The notes under the pieces were generated by a model. It did no database searches and was not told the DNA's origin. It saw only the letters and a program-made list of their open reading frames with translations. A program made the translations under genes and the position numbers. From Acidimicrobiales bacterium (GTDB taxonomy: Bacteria > Actinomycetota > Acidimicrobiia > Acidimicrobiales > Aldehydirespiratoraceae), in NCBI GenBank assembly GCA_033344915.1, contig JAWPML010000001.1, positions 2,786,369 to 2,850,368 on the forward strand: a stretch of DNA of 64,000 bases, written 5' to 3'. This document shows positions 8,848 through 18,333 of this stretch, one piece after another. Positions within the stretch are counted from its first letter, which is position 1; each line of letters starts with the position of its first letter.

Positions 8848-8884
8848 GGCTCCACGGTACCGAGGCGACGCGGGTTTTCGAAAA
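8848..8884 (-). promoter_or_regulatory. mutB promoter with TTTTCGAAAA palindrome
   Basis: On the minus strand a TACCGT -10 hexamer (8859-8854) lies 6 nt before the mutB ATG. Seventeen nt further upstream is TTCGAA, a possible -35. That hexamer is embedded in the perfect 10-bp palindrome TTTTCGAAAA (8875-8884), which stands out in this GC-rich DNA and could be an operator overlapping the -35. It could instead be part of the 3' end of the upstream beta-helix gene transcript. Confidence 0.4.
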
Positions 8885-8902
8885 GCGCGCCGCCCCGGTA
8901 GA

Positions 8903-10318
8903 TCAGATGTCGAGCTCGACCTCGCCGTCGGTGTTGCCCGACAGGTCCGACGTGGTCACGTTGACGGAGCCGGAGCCACCCGCGGCCTCGACGCCCCATT
9001 CACCGTTGCCGGTCAGGGTGGACCTCGCGACGGTCACCAGCACGGTGCCGCCGTCGTCCTCGACCGCCTTGACGCCGGAACCGTCCGCCCCGGTCGACGT
9101 GACCCGGGTGACCACGACGGTGACCGTGCCGGTGCCGTCGCCGTCCTCGGACTCGACTTCGATCTGGTCGTTGCCGGCGTCCTCGAAGGTCGACCGCTTG
9201 ATGTTCGCGGTGTTGTCGCCGCCGTCGGCTTCGGAGGCCTTGTAGCCCTCGTCACCATTGCGGGACGCCTCCGTCCGGGTGACCGTGGCGACGATCGAGC
9301 CCTCACCCGCCTCGTCCATGTCCATGCCCTCGTCGAAGTTGTCGCTCACCTCGGAGCGGCGGACGAGCACGATGATGTCGCCGCCGTCCGCCTCGTCGAT
9401 GTCGAAACCGTCGTCGAGATCCTCGATCGGCTCGCCGAGATCGCCTGCCTCGCAGAGTCCGTCGTCGCCACCGTTGGTCGTCGGCACGGTGCAGAGGATC
9501 GAGACCGTGTCGCCATTGGCGTTGAACGTCGAGCGTGCGACGTGGGCATCCACCGAGCCCTCGCCCTTCTCGTCGAGCTCCACTCCGTCGGCGAGGTTTC
9601 CGTCGAAGTTCGATCGAGTCAGCGTGGCGGTGAGGTCGCCGTCGCCGCCCTGATCCACGCGCAGACCGTCGAAGTCCTGAGGGCAACCGGTGGCCTGCGT
9701 GATGTCATAGCCATCGAGCTGACCGGAGCCGGTGACGGACGAGCGCCTCAACGTGATGTCGATGTTGATGTTCGAGTCGACCGGGTGCGGGTCCACACAG
9801 TTCGGATGGATGAAGTCGTCAGTGTTGTAGCCGGTCGTGGACTGGCCATCGATGAGCACGCCGTGGAACTGGGCGCCGGTGACGTTGACCTCGGTGAGGA
9901 CGATCTCCACGCTGCCCTTGTCCGCCGGGAGGAAGACGGCGAGACCGTTGTTGAAGCTGTCGGCGAAGGTGAGATCGCGGATCGTCAGATCGCCCGTGGA
10001 CTCCGAGACGAACAGGCCCGAGTCCCAGGTGTCGGTGTCGGCCGCCACGGTGGCGCCCGAGATCGTCGCCCCGCGACCCGCGAGGACCAGATCCTGCGAT
10101 CCGGTGAACCGAACCTCTTCGGTCAGCTCGATGACCGCGCCGCGCTCGAAGATAATCCTGCTGATCCGCGGGTCCTTGTTGGCCAGGGCCACGGCCGCCC
10201 GCAGTTCCTTCTCGTCGGACACCCCTGACGGGTTTGTCCCGGCGAGGACGGGTGACGCGGCGAGGCCGACCACGGCCAGTGCGATCGCCACGAACGCAGC
10301 AACGAATCGGATCTTCAT
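8903..10318 (-). CDS. Secreted right-handed beta-helix repeat protein
   Basis: 471 aa. Signal peptide at 1-26 ([20 protein letters not shown], cleavage after PVLAG). The rest is a series of about 25-35-residue rungs of parallel beta-helix type: [70 protein letters not shown]. Rungs in the C-terminal half are strongly acidic (EADGGD, EDGDGTG), which suggests Ca2+ binding. The fold is used by polysaccharide lyases, hydrolases and adhesins; no catalytic residues can be identified. ATG 10318 has an excellent GAAGGAG Shine-Dalgarno; the frame is open further upstream but without a signal peptide there. It lies between the SDR and mutB genes on the same strand. Confidence 0.75.
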   Translation of the reverse strand: MKIRFVAAFVAIALAVVGLAASPVLAGTNPSGVSDEKELRAAVALANKDPRISRIIFERGAVIELTEEVRFTGSQDLVLAGRGATISGATVAADTDTWDSGLFVSESTGDLTIRDLTFADSFNNGLAVFLPADKGSVEIVLTEVNVTGAQFHGVLIDGQSTTGYNTDDFIHPNCVDPHPVDSNINIDITLRRSSVTGSGQLDGYDITQATGCPQDFDGLRVDQGGDGDLTATLTRSNFDGNLADGVELDEKGEGSVDAHVARSTFNANGDTVSILCTVPTTNGGDDGLCEAGDLGEPIEDLDDGFDIDEADGGDIIVLVRRSEVSDNFDEGMDMDEAGEGSIVATVTRTEASRNGDEGYKASEADGGDNTANIKRSTFEDAGNDQIEVESEDGDGTGTVTVVVTRVTSTGADGSGVKAVEDDGGTVLVTVARSTLTGNGEWGVEAAGGSGSVNVTTSDLSGNTDGEVELDI

Positions 10319-10462
10319 GCTTCTCCTTCGAGTGGGTGAACCAGCTACCGGAGACATGGATATCGAGCGGTTCTGAACCCCCCGTGAACGGGCGCGAGCG
10401 CGAACTGAACACTCGACGGCCGTCACACGTCAGGTCGCGTGAGCCAGAACGTCGGACGCGCG

Positions 10463-11197
10463 CTAGAGGACGAGGGTGGTGCCGCCGTCGACCTTCATGA
10501 TCGTGCCGTTCAGGTAGGTGTTGGTCACACACGCCATGATCGCCTGGGCGCAGTCCTCGGGAGTAGCCGACCGCTTCATGGGATTCATCGCCGCCATCCC
10601 GGCGTGGAGATCGTCCCAGTCCTCGGTCCAGGGCGTCGCGACGAGGCCGGGCGCGACCGCGTTGGCCCGTACGGGGCCGCAGTACCGCGCGAGGTCCTCG
10701 GTGAAGCTGTTGAGCGCGGCCTTGGCCATGCCGTACGCGAGGGAGGATCCGAGCGGGCGGATTCCCGCGATCGAGGTGACGTTCACGATGCATCCCTCGC
10801 TCTCCTGGAGGGCGGGCATTGCCGCCCGAGTGAGCCACCAGGTGCCGTAGACGTTGACCTCGAAGGTCTTGAAGAGGATGTCGTTGGTGAGCGCTTCGTG
10901 GTCACGGTGGTCGACGCGGGTCGTCCACCCCGCGTTGTTCACGAGGATGTCGAGGCGGCCGAACCGGTCGAGGGTCTGGGCGACGAGCGCGCGGTCCTGG
11001 TCTTCGTCGGCGATGTCGGCCTGGATGTAGATCGAGTCCGTCGGCAACGATGCGGCGACCGCGCTACCGGCCTCGACCGAGCTCGACGAGTTGACGACGA
11101 CCGACGCACCCACGGCCGCGAGCGCTCTCGCGGTGGCTTCGCCGATCCCACTCGACGACCCCGTGACGATCGCGACCTTCCCGTCCATTGCACCCAT
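10463..11197 (-). CDS. Short-chain dehydrogenase/reductase (classical SDR)
   Basis: 244 aa. Rossmann nucleotide motif TGSSSGIG (12-19), NNAG (87-90), catalytic Ser142, Tyr155 and Lys159 (LAYGMAK), and a PG motif after strand beta-6 (APGLVATPW). NAD(P)-dependent oxidoreductase; the Asn35-Ser36 after beta-2 leaves cofactor preference open. A GGAG seven bases before the ATG sets the start. It lies 45 bp downstream of mutA on the same strand, so a role in acyl or branched-chain metabolism with the mutase is possible, but sequence alone does not give the substrate. Confidence 0.87.
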   Translation of the reverse strand: MGAMDGKVAIVTGSSSGIGEATARALAAVGASVVVNSSSSVEAGSAVAASLPTDSIYIQADIADEDQDRALVAQTLDRFGRLDILVNNAGWTTRVDHRDHEALTNDILFKTFEVNVYGTWWLTRAAMPALQESEGCIVNVTSIAGIRPLGSSLAYGMAKAALNSFTEDLARYCGPVRANAVAPGLVATPWTEDWDDLHAGMAAMNPMKRSATPEDCAQAIMACVTNTYLNGTIMKVDGGTTLVL

Positions 11198-11242
11198 GGC
11201 TGTTCTCCGATCCCTGTCCGGGGAGAACCGTACCCGCGTCGC

Positions 11243-13042
11243 TCAGAGGCCGAGCGTGGCGTGGAGACGGGTGAGGGCGTCGAGCACGTCCACACCGACA
11301 TGCCAGTACTCGTCGACACCGGCGGCATCGAGTTCGGCCCGGAGGTCGCCGGGCGCACCCGCCAGGACGACGTGGAGCGCACCTGCTTCCTTGAGCGCGG
11401 TGGCCGTCGCCGCGGCGCGTTCGGCGTAGACCCCGTCCGACGAGCAGATCACCGCGACGGTGCACCCGCTGTCGACGAAGCGGGCCTCGGCCTCGATCGG
11501 TGAGGTCGCGCCGTCGGTGTCGCCCCCGTCCGCGGCGATGCCACCGACCGCCAGGAGGTTGGCGATCCATGCGCTGCGGGCGGTGTGGGTGGCGAGGTCG
11601 TGGAGCGTCGCCAGGTGCACCGTCGGCCGGGCCCCGGTGTCGGCGAGATGCCGGTCGGCGGCGTCGCGCAGCTCCTCGAACGGGGCCGCCAGTCGGCGGA
11701 CCGGGAAGCCGGCGGTGCTCGTTGCCGGGGCCGGGCGGGTGAGGAGGGTCTCGTCGAGATCGGGGAACTCCGACACGCCGGTGATCGACTGGCGGCGGGT
11801 GCCGAGCGCGTCCAGGCGTGCCGCCCAGGATGCATCGAGGCTGTCCTGGATCCGACCGGATTCGAGTGCGGCTTCCATGCCGCCATCGGCCTCGATGCCC
11901 TGGAACACCGACCACGCGGCCGTGGCGAGACGTCCGGTGAGGGACTCGACGAACCAGGATCCGGCGGCCGGGTCGACCACCCGGGCCAGATGGGATTCCT
12001 CGACCAGCAGCAGCTGGGTGTTCCGGGCGACCCGGCGGGCGAAGTCGTCCGACTGGCCGACGGCGTCGTCGAAGGGGAGAACGGTGACGGCGTCGGCACC
12101 GCCGACACCCGCGGCCAGCGCGGCGGTCGTGCCCCGCAGCATGTTCACCCACGGGTCGCGGCGGCTGTACATCGCGGCGCCGGTGACCGCCTGGACGACG
12201 GCGGGGGCGGCGTCGGCGGGAACACCACAGACCTCCAGCACCCGCGCCCAGGCGACTCGCAGCGCCCGCAGCACCGCGATCGTCATGAACTGGTCGGCCC
12301 CGATCCCGATCCGGAACGCGATCGTGTTGGCCGCCTCCTCGATCGACATGCCGGCGGACTCGAGGGCGCGCAGGACGGCAACCGCCGACGCGATGCTCCA
12401 GCCCAGTTCCTCGGCCTCGGTCGCGCCGGCGTCGCCGTAGCGACTCGAATCCACCGTGATCGTGCGCCCCGCGGGCAGCGTCGGTGCGAGCTCGGCGGCG
12501 AGGGCCGCGCAGGCCGCCAGGTCGGCGTGCTCCCCACGGCTGGTCGCGCCCATGGGGTCGAGGCCGAGCCAGCTTCCCGTCGTCTCGAGGTCACCACGGG
12601 CGGCGATCACCGCGTGCAACGCCCGCGCCGCGTCGAGGTCCGCGTGGGGGGCCAGGCAGATCGGAGCGAGGTCGAGGAGCACGCCGGCAATGGCCGCGTC
12701 GAGCCGCTCCGTCGTCCACCCGTCGGCCGGTGACCGGAGCTCGATCGAGGTGACGCCGCGCTCCAGCTCGGCGACGATCCCGAGCGCGCACCCGGCCGAG
12801 CCACCCTCGTGGACCTGCCGGACATCCCACCCGTGCGTGAGTCGTGTCGGGGACGCCGCCGCCGGAACCGGCGTCGGCATGGCGTCGTCCGCGGTGTAGA
12901 GCGGTTGGATGTCGAGCCCGTCGCGGGTCGAACCGACGAGTACCTTGTCGAACGGCCGGCCCCGGAGCACCTTCTCCACCGCGGCAATCCATTCGGCCCG
13001 GTCAGGTGTCGGAAACTCCGCAGCGAGGTCGAGTTCAGTCAC
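11243..13042 (-). CDS. mutA: Methylmalonyl-CoA mutase small (non-cobalamin) subunit
   Basis: 599 aa. It aligns in layout with the catalytic subunit (TELDLAAEFPTPDRAEWIAA at the N-terminus, FRIGIGADQFMTIAVLRALR, MYSRRDPWVNMLRGTTAA, RVVDPAAGSWFVESLT). The C-terminal Rossmann domain lacks the DxHxxG cobalamin motif and reads VAVICSSDGVYAERAAAT instead. That is the hallmark of MutA, the structural partner of the heterodimeric mutase. The GTG at 13042 lies 6 nt after TACCGT with no Shine-Dalgarno, so a leaderless start is likely; the frame stays open upstream but without family similarity. It heads a same-strand run SDR, beta-helix, mutB and is divergent from the liv operon. Confidence 0.92.
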   Translation of the reverse strand: MTELDLAAEFPTPDRAEWIAAVEKVLRGRPFDKVLVGSTRDGLDIQPLYTADDAMPTPVPAAASPTRLTHGWDVRQVHEGGSAGCALGIVAELERGVTSIELRSPADGWTTERLDAAIAGVLLDLAPICLAPHADLDAARALHAVIAARGDLETTGSWLGLDPMGATSRGEHADLAACAALAAELAPTLPAGRTITVDSSRYGDAGATEAEELGWSIASAVAVLRALESAGMSIEEAANTIAFRIGIGADQFMTIAVLRALRVAWARVLEVCGVPADAAPAVVQAVTGAAMYSRRDPWVNMLRGTTAALAAGVGGADAVTVLPFDDAVGQSDDFARRVARNTQLLLVEESHLARVVDPAAGSWFVESLTGRLATAAWSVFQGIEADGGMEAALESGRIQDSLDASWAARLDALGTRRQSITGVSEFPDLDETLLTRPAPATSTAGFPVRRLAAPFEELRDAADRHLADTGARPTVHLATLHDLATHTARSAWIANLLAVGGIAADGGDTDGATSPIEAEARFVDSGCTVAVICSSDGVYAERAAATATALKEAGALHVVLAGAPGDLRAELDAAGVDEYWHVGVDVLDALTRLHATLGL

Positions 13043-13176
13043 CCCGTGACGGTACCGGCGCGCCTGGGCGAGCGTCGATCCGGGCCGGGCTGTGCCGTCT
13101 GGCACATCCGCGAACCCAGCAAGTATCGTCCGTCCTCTGCCGAGCGCCGGATCTCGGCAGCGTGTCTGGGGGCACC

Positions 13177-14646
13177 ATGTCCAGAAAGCTCGTCCTGCGG
13201 ATCTTCGCCGCATTCCTCGCGATGGGACTCATCGCCTCCGCCTGCGGCGGGCGCGACGACAACGCCACCGACACGGCCACGACGACGACCACGACGACCA
13301 CCGCCGCACCGGACGACTCCCCGGACCCGGACGAGCCGGCGGACCCGGACGATCCCGCGGAGCCCGACGAGCCGGCGGAGCCGGACCCGTGCGCCGACGT
13401 CACGCTCGAAGCCACCGAGATCGGGGTGAGCGAGGACACGATCAAGGTCATCGTCATGGCCGACAGCGAGAACGCGCTCGCGGCCGGCCTCTTCGAAGGC
13501 GCCCGCGTCGGCGCCTTCGCGTGGGCGGAGGACGTGAACAGCCGCGGCGGCATCGGCTGCCGCACCGTGGAGATCGAGTTCTGGGATTCCATGCTCAACC
13601 CGACGGAGACGGAGAACGGATTCCTCCGCGCCTGCAGCGAGGCCTTGGCCCTCGTCGGCACGACCGTGCTGTTCGGCACGAGCACCGACGACCTCGAGAC
13701 CTGCGACGACGCCAACGGCGACCCGACCGGCGTGCCGGACCTGGCCTACATCACCACCGAGGTGCCCCATCAGTGCTCCTCGGTGAGCTTCCACCTGAGT
13801 CGCCCGGGCGCCGAATGCCCCTACGAGTCCGGTGACCGCAACCACACCGCGGTGAACGGACAGGTCTCGTGGCTGGCCGAACATGTCGGCGAGGATCTGC
13901 ACGGCCTCTTCCTCGTGCCGGGCGACTTGCCGTCGACCACCGCGTCCGCCGTACCGCAGCTCGCGGCGCACGCCGAGGCGGGCATCGTCTACGAGAAGGC
14001 CTACGGCATCAGCGGCGCGGCGCCGCAGGCGTCGTTCACCCCGTACGTCCAGGCGATCCGGGAGAACGGCTCGAACTTCGTCTACAACGGCTCGAACGAC
14101 GCCACCATGGCGAAGCTGATGAACGAGGCCAACGACCAGGGGCTCGACATGAGTTCGGTCAACTGGTTGTGCACCCTCTCCTGCTACACGCCGGCGTTCC
14201 TCGAGAACGGTGACGTGGTCGAGGGCACCTACCTCTGGACCTTCTTCCTCCCGTTCGAGGAAGCGGACACCAACGAGGAACTCGCCCGGTTCCTCGATGC
14301 CGTCGGCGACGACTTCCCCGAGGCGTGGGCCGCGGGAGCCTGGGCGGCCGGCATCCTCTTCGAGCAGGCGATCAACGGGATCGTCGAGACCGATGGCCCC
14401 AACGCCATCACGCGAGCCCGGCTGCTGGAAGAGCTCCGCAGCATCGATTCGTTCGACGTCAACGGGTGGTGGGGCACGGCGGACTTCGCCAGCTCGAACA
14501 CCATCTCCGAGTGCTTCATGGTGATGCAGATCCAGGACGGCGAGTACGTCCGGGTCCATCCCGAGGAACGAGGCACGCTCGACTGCGACTCGAGCAACGT
14601 CACGGCGGTGACCGTCGACGCGGGGACGTTCACCCCCGACAGCTGA
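13177..14646 (+). CDS. Branched-chain amino acid-type ABC transporter substrate-binding lipoprotein
   Basis: 489 aa. Lipoprotein signal peptide with lipobox LIASAC (lipidated Cys about residue 23), a Thr-rich then Asp/Glu/Pro-rich linker (about 30-75), and a type-I periplasmic-binding fold (IKVIVMADSENALAAGLFEG, then FAWAEDVNSRGGIG and NWLCTLSCYTPAFLENGDVV). Family members capture leucine/isoleucine/valine, amides or other small polar ligands outside the membrane. It is the first gene of a receptor, fused permease, LivG, LivF operon; 16 bp separate it from the permease. The ATG is preceded by a GGGGG-type Shine-Dalgarno; the frame is open for 110 codons upstream, but these lack coding character and would bury the signal peptide. 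Confidence 0.88.
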   Translation: MSRKLVLRIFAAFLAMGLIASACGGRDDNATDTATTTTTTTTAAPDDSPDPDEPADPDDPAEPDEPAEPDPCADVTLEATEIGVSEDTIKVIVMADSENALAAGLFEGARVGAFAWAEDVNSRGGIGCRTVEIEFWDSMLNPTETENGFLRACSEALALVGTTVLFGTSTDDLETCDDANGDPTGVPDLAYITTEVPHQCSSVSFHLSRPGAECPYESGDRNHTAVNGQVSWLAEHVGEDLHGLFLVPGDLPSTTASAVPQLAAHAEAGIVYEKAYGISGAAPQASFTPYVQAIRENGSNFVYNGSNDATMAKLMNEANDQGLDMSSVNWLCTLSCYTPAFLENGDVVEGTYLWTFFLPFEEADTNEELARFLDAVGDDFPEAWAAGAWAAGILFEQAINGIVETDGPNAITRARLLEELRSIDSFDVNGWWGTADFASSNTISECFMVMQIQDGEYVRVHPEERGTLDCDSSNVTAVTVDAGTFTPDS

Positions 14647-14662
14647 TCGACCACACCGTCCC

Positions 14663-16882
14663 GTGAAACGCTTCGAGCTCCGAACGTCGCAAGCCGCCGC
14701 GCTCGTCGGCGGGGCGGCGTTCCTGATCGCCCTGGTGTGGTTGAACTGGGCCGGCAACGCCGTCGCGTTCGACAGCTTCCTCGCGGCGACGATCGCCGGA
14801 CTCTCGATCGGGTCGCTCTACGCGATCTCGGCGACGGGGATGGTGGTGGTCTACACCACGACGGGCACCTTCAACTTCGCGCACGGCGGCATCGGGGTGT
14901 TCTCCGCGTTCTTCTACTGGGAGCTCGTCGAGAACGCCGACGGAGCCGGTCTGCCCAACTGGCTCGGACTCATCCTCGTCGTCCTGGTGGTGGCCCCGGC
15001 CATCGGTGTCCTGCTCGACATCGTCCTGATGCGGAGTCTGCGCGACGCGCCGATGGTCGTGCAGCTGATGGTGACGGTCGGCCTGATGGTCTTCCTGCTG
15101 ACCTTGACGGGCCAACTGTGGCAGGGCGACCGGTCGCGCAAGATCGAGAAGTTCTGGCCCGACAACGGCATCGACATCGGCGAGTTCCGCGTGTCGTGGC
15201 ATCGCTTCCTCGTCATCATCGTCGCCGCCCTGATCGCCGCGCTGCTGCGGGTCCTGCTCTTCCAGACCCGGCTCGGGGTCGCGATGCGCGCCGTGGTGGA
15301 CAATCGCGATCTCACGGCGCTCAACGGTGCACGACCGGGCACGCTGTCCTCGTTCGCGTGGGCTCTCGGTGCGTCGCTCGCCGCCCTCGGCGGGATCCTG
15401 ATCGCACCGGAGTTGGATCCGCTGGATCCCGGCAACCTCAACAACCTGATGCTGATCGCGGCGATCACCGCGGCGGCGATCGGCCAACTCCGGAACCTTC
15501 CGATGACCGTGCTCGGCGGGCTCCTGATCGGGCTCATCGCCCAGCACCAGGCCCAATGGTTGAGCTTCGGCAGTGACTGGCCCTTCGTCCGCGACGCCGC
15601 CGCGCCGGTGCTGCTGTTCATCGTCGTGCTCGCCCTGCCCCAGTCGCGGCTCGCCGTCGGACGGACCGCCAGCAACCTGCGCCCGATCGAGCGCACGACG
15701 AACTGGTGGGAGGGGGCCATCGGCGCGGTGGCGCTGGTCCTGGTCGGCGTCGTGTTCGCGAACGGGTCGCTGAACTTCGGCTTCTGGGATCCGGGGGCAT
15801 GGGATCAGATCGCCCTCAACAACGGCATCGCCGCTCTCGTCCTCGCCATGATCGGCCTCTCGCTCATCCCGCTGACGGGATGGGCCGGGCAGATCAACTT
15901 CGCGCCGCTGGCGTTCGCCGGGTTCGGCGCGTTCATCTTCCTCGAGTTCGGCGGCGACAGCGGCAACCTGCTGTGGCTGCCGCTCGTGGGCCTGCTCTGT
16001 GCGCCGCTCGGCGCGCTGGTCGCCCTGTTCGCGGCCCGGCTGAGCGGCCTCTACCTCGCCCTACTGTCCCTGGCGTTCGCGCTGGTCATGGGGCGCCTCG
16101 TGCTCCCCCATCCGAAGATCTTCCCCACCATCCATCGCTTCGAGGACCCGACCCTGTTCGGCTACGAGATCGACAGCCGCTATCGCTACTTCATCACCTT
16201 GTTGTGCTTCCTGGCGTTCGGCATCTTCGCGCTGGTCATGCTGCGGCGGTCCCGGTTCGGTCGGCGGTGGATCGCCATGCAGGACTCCGAGGCGGCGGCC
16301 GCGACCATCGGGGTCAACACGATGCTCACGAAGGTGGTCGTCTATGCCTTCTCCGCATCGCTGGCCGGAACCGCCGGGGTGTTCTGGGCGCTCAGCAAGG
16401 GAAGCATCGATTCCGGTCGCGACTTCGAGGTGCTGGCCAACTTCGAGATCGTGCTGCTCATGGCGGCCGCCGGACTCGCGTTCCCCGCGGCGGCGTTGTT
16501 CCTGTCATTCCGCTTCGTCATCGAGGCACTGGGCGGCCGCCTCGACGAGTCCGGATCCGTCCCCTGGCTCGTCTGGCTGCTCGACGACTTCCTCGCGAAA
16601 TTCGGGCCCGGACTCCTCGCGATCGGCATGGTGGTGAACCAGCGGGGCGCGATCTTCGAGATGGGTCGGGGGTTCGCCCCGATCCTGCCGTGGCGCCGGG
16701 ACGCGCGCGCCGAGCTCGCGCAGGAACGTGCATCCAAGAAGGTGCGCGAGGTCGGTGGCCTCGGGCTGACCGAACCGTTCACCAACGAGTCCGTCATCGC
16801 GCTCGACAACGAGCTCGGCATCGTCGATGACGTGACCCCCTCCGGCGGCTACACCCATGGCGTCGAGGCGGAGCCGACATGA
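14663..16882 (+). CDS. Fused LivH-LivM branched-chain amino acid ABC permease
   Basis: 739 aa, about twice a single permease. The N-terminal half (about 30-325) is LivH-like (SLYAISATGMVVVYTTTGTF, NFAHGGIGVFSAF, GVAMRAVVDNRDLTALNG with the EAA-type loop). The C-terminal half (about 345-650) is LivM-like (IPLTGWAGQINFAPLAFAGF, RRWIAMQDSEAAAATIGVNT). The last 80 residues form a soluble cytoplasmic tail. Both transmembrane subunits of the importer are thus on one chain, a fusion also found elsewhere in actinobacteria. It starts at a GTG and its stop overlaps the livG start (ATGA), indicating translational coupling. Confidence 0.9.
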   Translation: MKRFELRTSQAAALVGGAAFLIALVWLNWAGNAVAFDSFLAATIAGLSIGSLYAISATGMVVVYTTTGTFNFAHGGIGVFSAFFYWELVENADGAGLPNWLGLILVVLVVAPAIGVLLDIVLMRSLRDAPMVVQLMVTVGLMVFLLTLTGQLWQGDRSRKIEKFWPDNGIDIGEFRVSWHRFLVIIVAALIAALLRVLLFQTRLGVAMRAVVDNRDLTALNGARPGTLSSFAWALGASLAALGGILIAPELDPLDPGNLNNLMLIAAITAAAIGQLRNLPMTVLGGLLIGLIAQHQAQWLSFGSDWPFVRDAAAPVLLFIVVLALPQSRLAVGRTASNLRPIERTTNWWEGAIGAVALVLVGVVFANGSLNFGFWDPGAWDQIALNNGIAALVLAMIGLSLIPLTGWAGQINFAPLAFAGFGAFIFLEFGGDSGNLLWLPLVGLLCAPLGALVALFAARLSGLYLALLSLAFALVMGRLVLPHPKIFPTIHRFEDPTLFGYEIDSRYRYFITLLCFLAFGIFALVMLRRSRFGRRWIAMQDSEAAAATIGVNTMLTKVVVYAFSASLAGTAGVFWALSKGSIDSGRDFEVLANFEIVLLMAAAGLAFPAAALFLSFRFVIEALGGRLDESGSVPWLVWLLDDFLAKFGPGLLAIGMVVNQRGAIFEMGRGFAPILPWRRDARAELAQERASKKVREVGGLGLTEPFTNESVIALDNELGIVDDVTPSGGYTHGVEAEPT

Positions 16883-17601
16883 GCAGCGCCATCCTCGAAG
16901 CCGTGGACGTCGACGTCCGCTTCGGCGGGCTCCAGGCGCTCGCCGGGGCCAACATCGAGGCCCACCCCGGCACGATCACGGGGCTCATCGGCCCGAACGG
17001 CGCCGGCAAGACGACACTGTTCAACGTGATCACCGGTCACCAGGCACCCACGGCGGGCGACGTCCGGCTCCTCGGGAAGAGCGTGCGGCGCCTCGGTGTC
17101 GCCCGGCGGGCGCAGCTCGGCATGTGCCGCACGTTCCAGAAGCTCGAGGCGTTCAACTCGCTGAGTGCGCGCGACAACGTGCTCGTCGCCGCGGAGATGC
17201 ACCGCTCGATCCGCAATCCGGCCGGGTTGGCGGACCAGATCCTCGACCGGGTCGGGCTCGGCGACGTGGCCGAGATCACCGTCGGCACCCTGCCCACCGG
17301 CACCGCCCGGCTCGTGGAGCTGGCCCGGGCCCTGGCCACGCAGCCCAAGGTCCTGCTGCTCGACGAGGCCTCCTCGGGTCTCACCGAGGAGGAGACGAAC
17401 GCGGTCGGCGACCTGTTGAAGCAACTCGTCACCGAAGACGACCTGGCCGTGCTCCTGGTCGAGCACGACATGAGCTTCGTGATGAACACCTGCAGCCTGA
17501 TCCACGTGCTCGACTTCGGCCACATCATCGCCGTCGGCACCCCCGACGAGGTGCAGGGCGATGCGGCCGTCCGGGCCGCCTATCTGGGGGTGGACGAGTG
17601 A
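16879..17601 (+). CDS. livG: Branched-chain amino acid ABC transporter ATPase LivG-type
   Basis: 240 aa. Walker A GPNGAGKTT (38-46), Q-loop in CRTFQKLEAFNSLS, Walker B VLLLDEASSGL, switch His in LVEHDMSFV and a C-terminal AYLGVDE, characteristic of LivG. The ABC signature is divergent (LPTGTARLVELARAL instead of LSxGQxR), as in some actinobacterial LivG proteins. It powers import together with LivF and the fused permease. It overlaps the permease stop by 4 bp, and its own TGA overlaps the GTG start of livF. Confidence 0.92.
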   Translation: MSSAILEAVDVDVRFGGLQALAGANIEAHPGTITGLIGPNGAGKTTLFNVITGHQAPTAGDVRLLGKSVRRLGVARRAQLGMCRTFQKLEAFNSLSARDNVLVAAEMHRSIRNPAGLADQILDRVGLGDVAEITVGTLPTGTARLVELARALATQPKVLLLDEASSGLTEEETNAVGDLLKQLVTEDDLAVLLVEHDMSFVMNTCSLIHVLDFGHIIAVGTPDEVQGDAAVRAAYLGVDE

Positions 17602-18314
17602 GCGCCCCCCTCCTCGAGTTGCGCGGCATCCGGGCCGGCTACGGCATCATCGACGTCCTGCACGGCGTGGACCTCGTCCTCGAACGGGGCCAGGTCGTCG
17701 CCCTGCTCGGCCCCAACGGCGCCGGGAAGAGCACGACCCTCGCCGTGGCGAGCGGCCAGATCCACCCCAGCGCCGGACAACTGATGATCGGCGGTCGAGA
17801 GGTCAACGGCGTGCGCCCCGACTCGCTCGCCCGGGCCGGTGTCTGCCTCGTGCCGGAGGGCCGGGGAATCTTCCCCAACCTCACCGTGGCCGAGAACATC
17901 CGCATGATGACCTTCAGCGGCAAGCCGCTCGACGAGGTCCAGGACCGCGCCTACGAGCTGTTCCCGCGGCTCGGCGAGCGACGTCGCCAACTCGCCGGCA
18001 CGCTTTCCGGCGGTGAGCAGCAGATGCTCGCCATGTCGCGGGCGATGGCGACGGACCCGGCCCTGCTGATGCTGGACGAGCTGTCGATGGGGCTTGCGCC
18101 GATCATCGTCGAGGAGCTCTACAGTCAGGTCGCCGAACTGGCCCGAGGTGGCCTGTCGATCCTGATCGTCGAGCAGTTCGCCCAGACCGTTTTGGGCGTC
18201 GCCGACCAGGCCGCGATCATGCTCCATGGGCGGGTCACCCGCACCGGCCCACCCGCGGAGATCGCCGAAGAACTCACCGCTGCCTATCTGGGCATCGACG
18301 ATGGAGGAACGTGA
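17598..18314 (+). CDS. livF: Branched-chain amino acid ABC transporter ATPase LivF-type
   Basis: 238 aa. Walker A GPNGAGKST, signature LSGGEQQMLAMSRAM, Walker B LLMLDELSMGLAP and C-terminal AAYLGIDD: LivF family. The GTG start overlaps the livG stop (GTGA), so the start is set by coupling rather than by a separate ribosome-binding site; an in-frame open stretch further upstream lies inside livG and is not coding. With LivG it forms the ATPase heterodimer on the inner face of the membrane. Confidence 0.93.
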   Translation: MSAPLLELRGIRAGYGIIDVLHGVDLVLERGQVVALLGPNGAGKSTTLAVASGQIHPSAGQLMIGGREVNGVRPDSLARAGVCLVPEGRGIFPNLTVAENIRMMTFSGKPLDEVQDRAYELFPRLGERRRQLAGTLSGGEQQMLAMSRAMATDPALLMLDELSMGLAPIIVEELYSQVAELARGGLSILIVEQFAQTVLGVADQAAIMLHGRVTRTGPPAEIAEELTAAYLGIDDGGT

Positions 18315-18333
18315 ATGTGTCGGAGGACAAGCC

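Noticed and set aside
6907-8901. 664-codon plus-strand open frame opposite mutB
   Set aside because: Exact antisense of a well-conserved enzyme; composition (Val/Arg/Asp/Gly) is a codon-position artefact of high GC.
8903-10318. Tandem DNA repeat or CRISPR-like array in the beta-helix gene
   Set aside because: Repetition is at protein level (beta-solenoid rungs) with variable spacing; no conserved DNA repeat or spacers. No CRISPR array was seen in the window.
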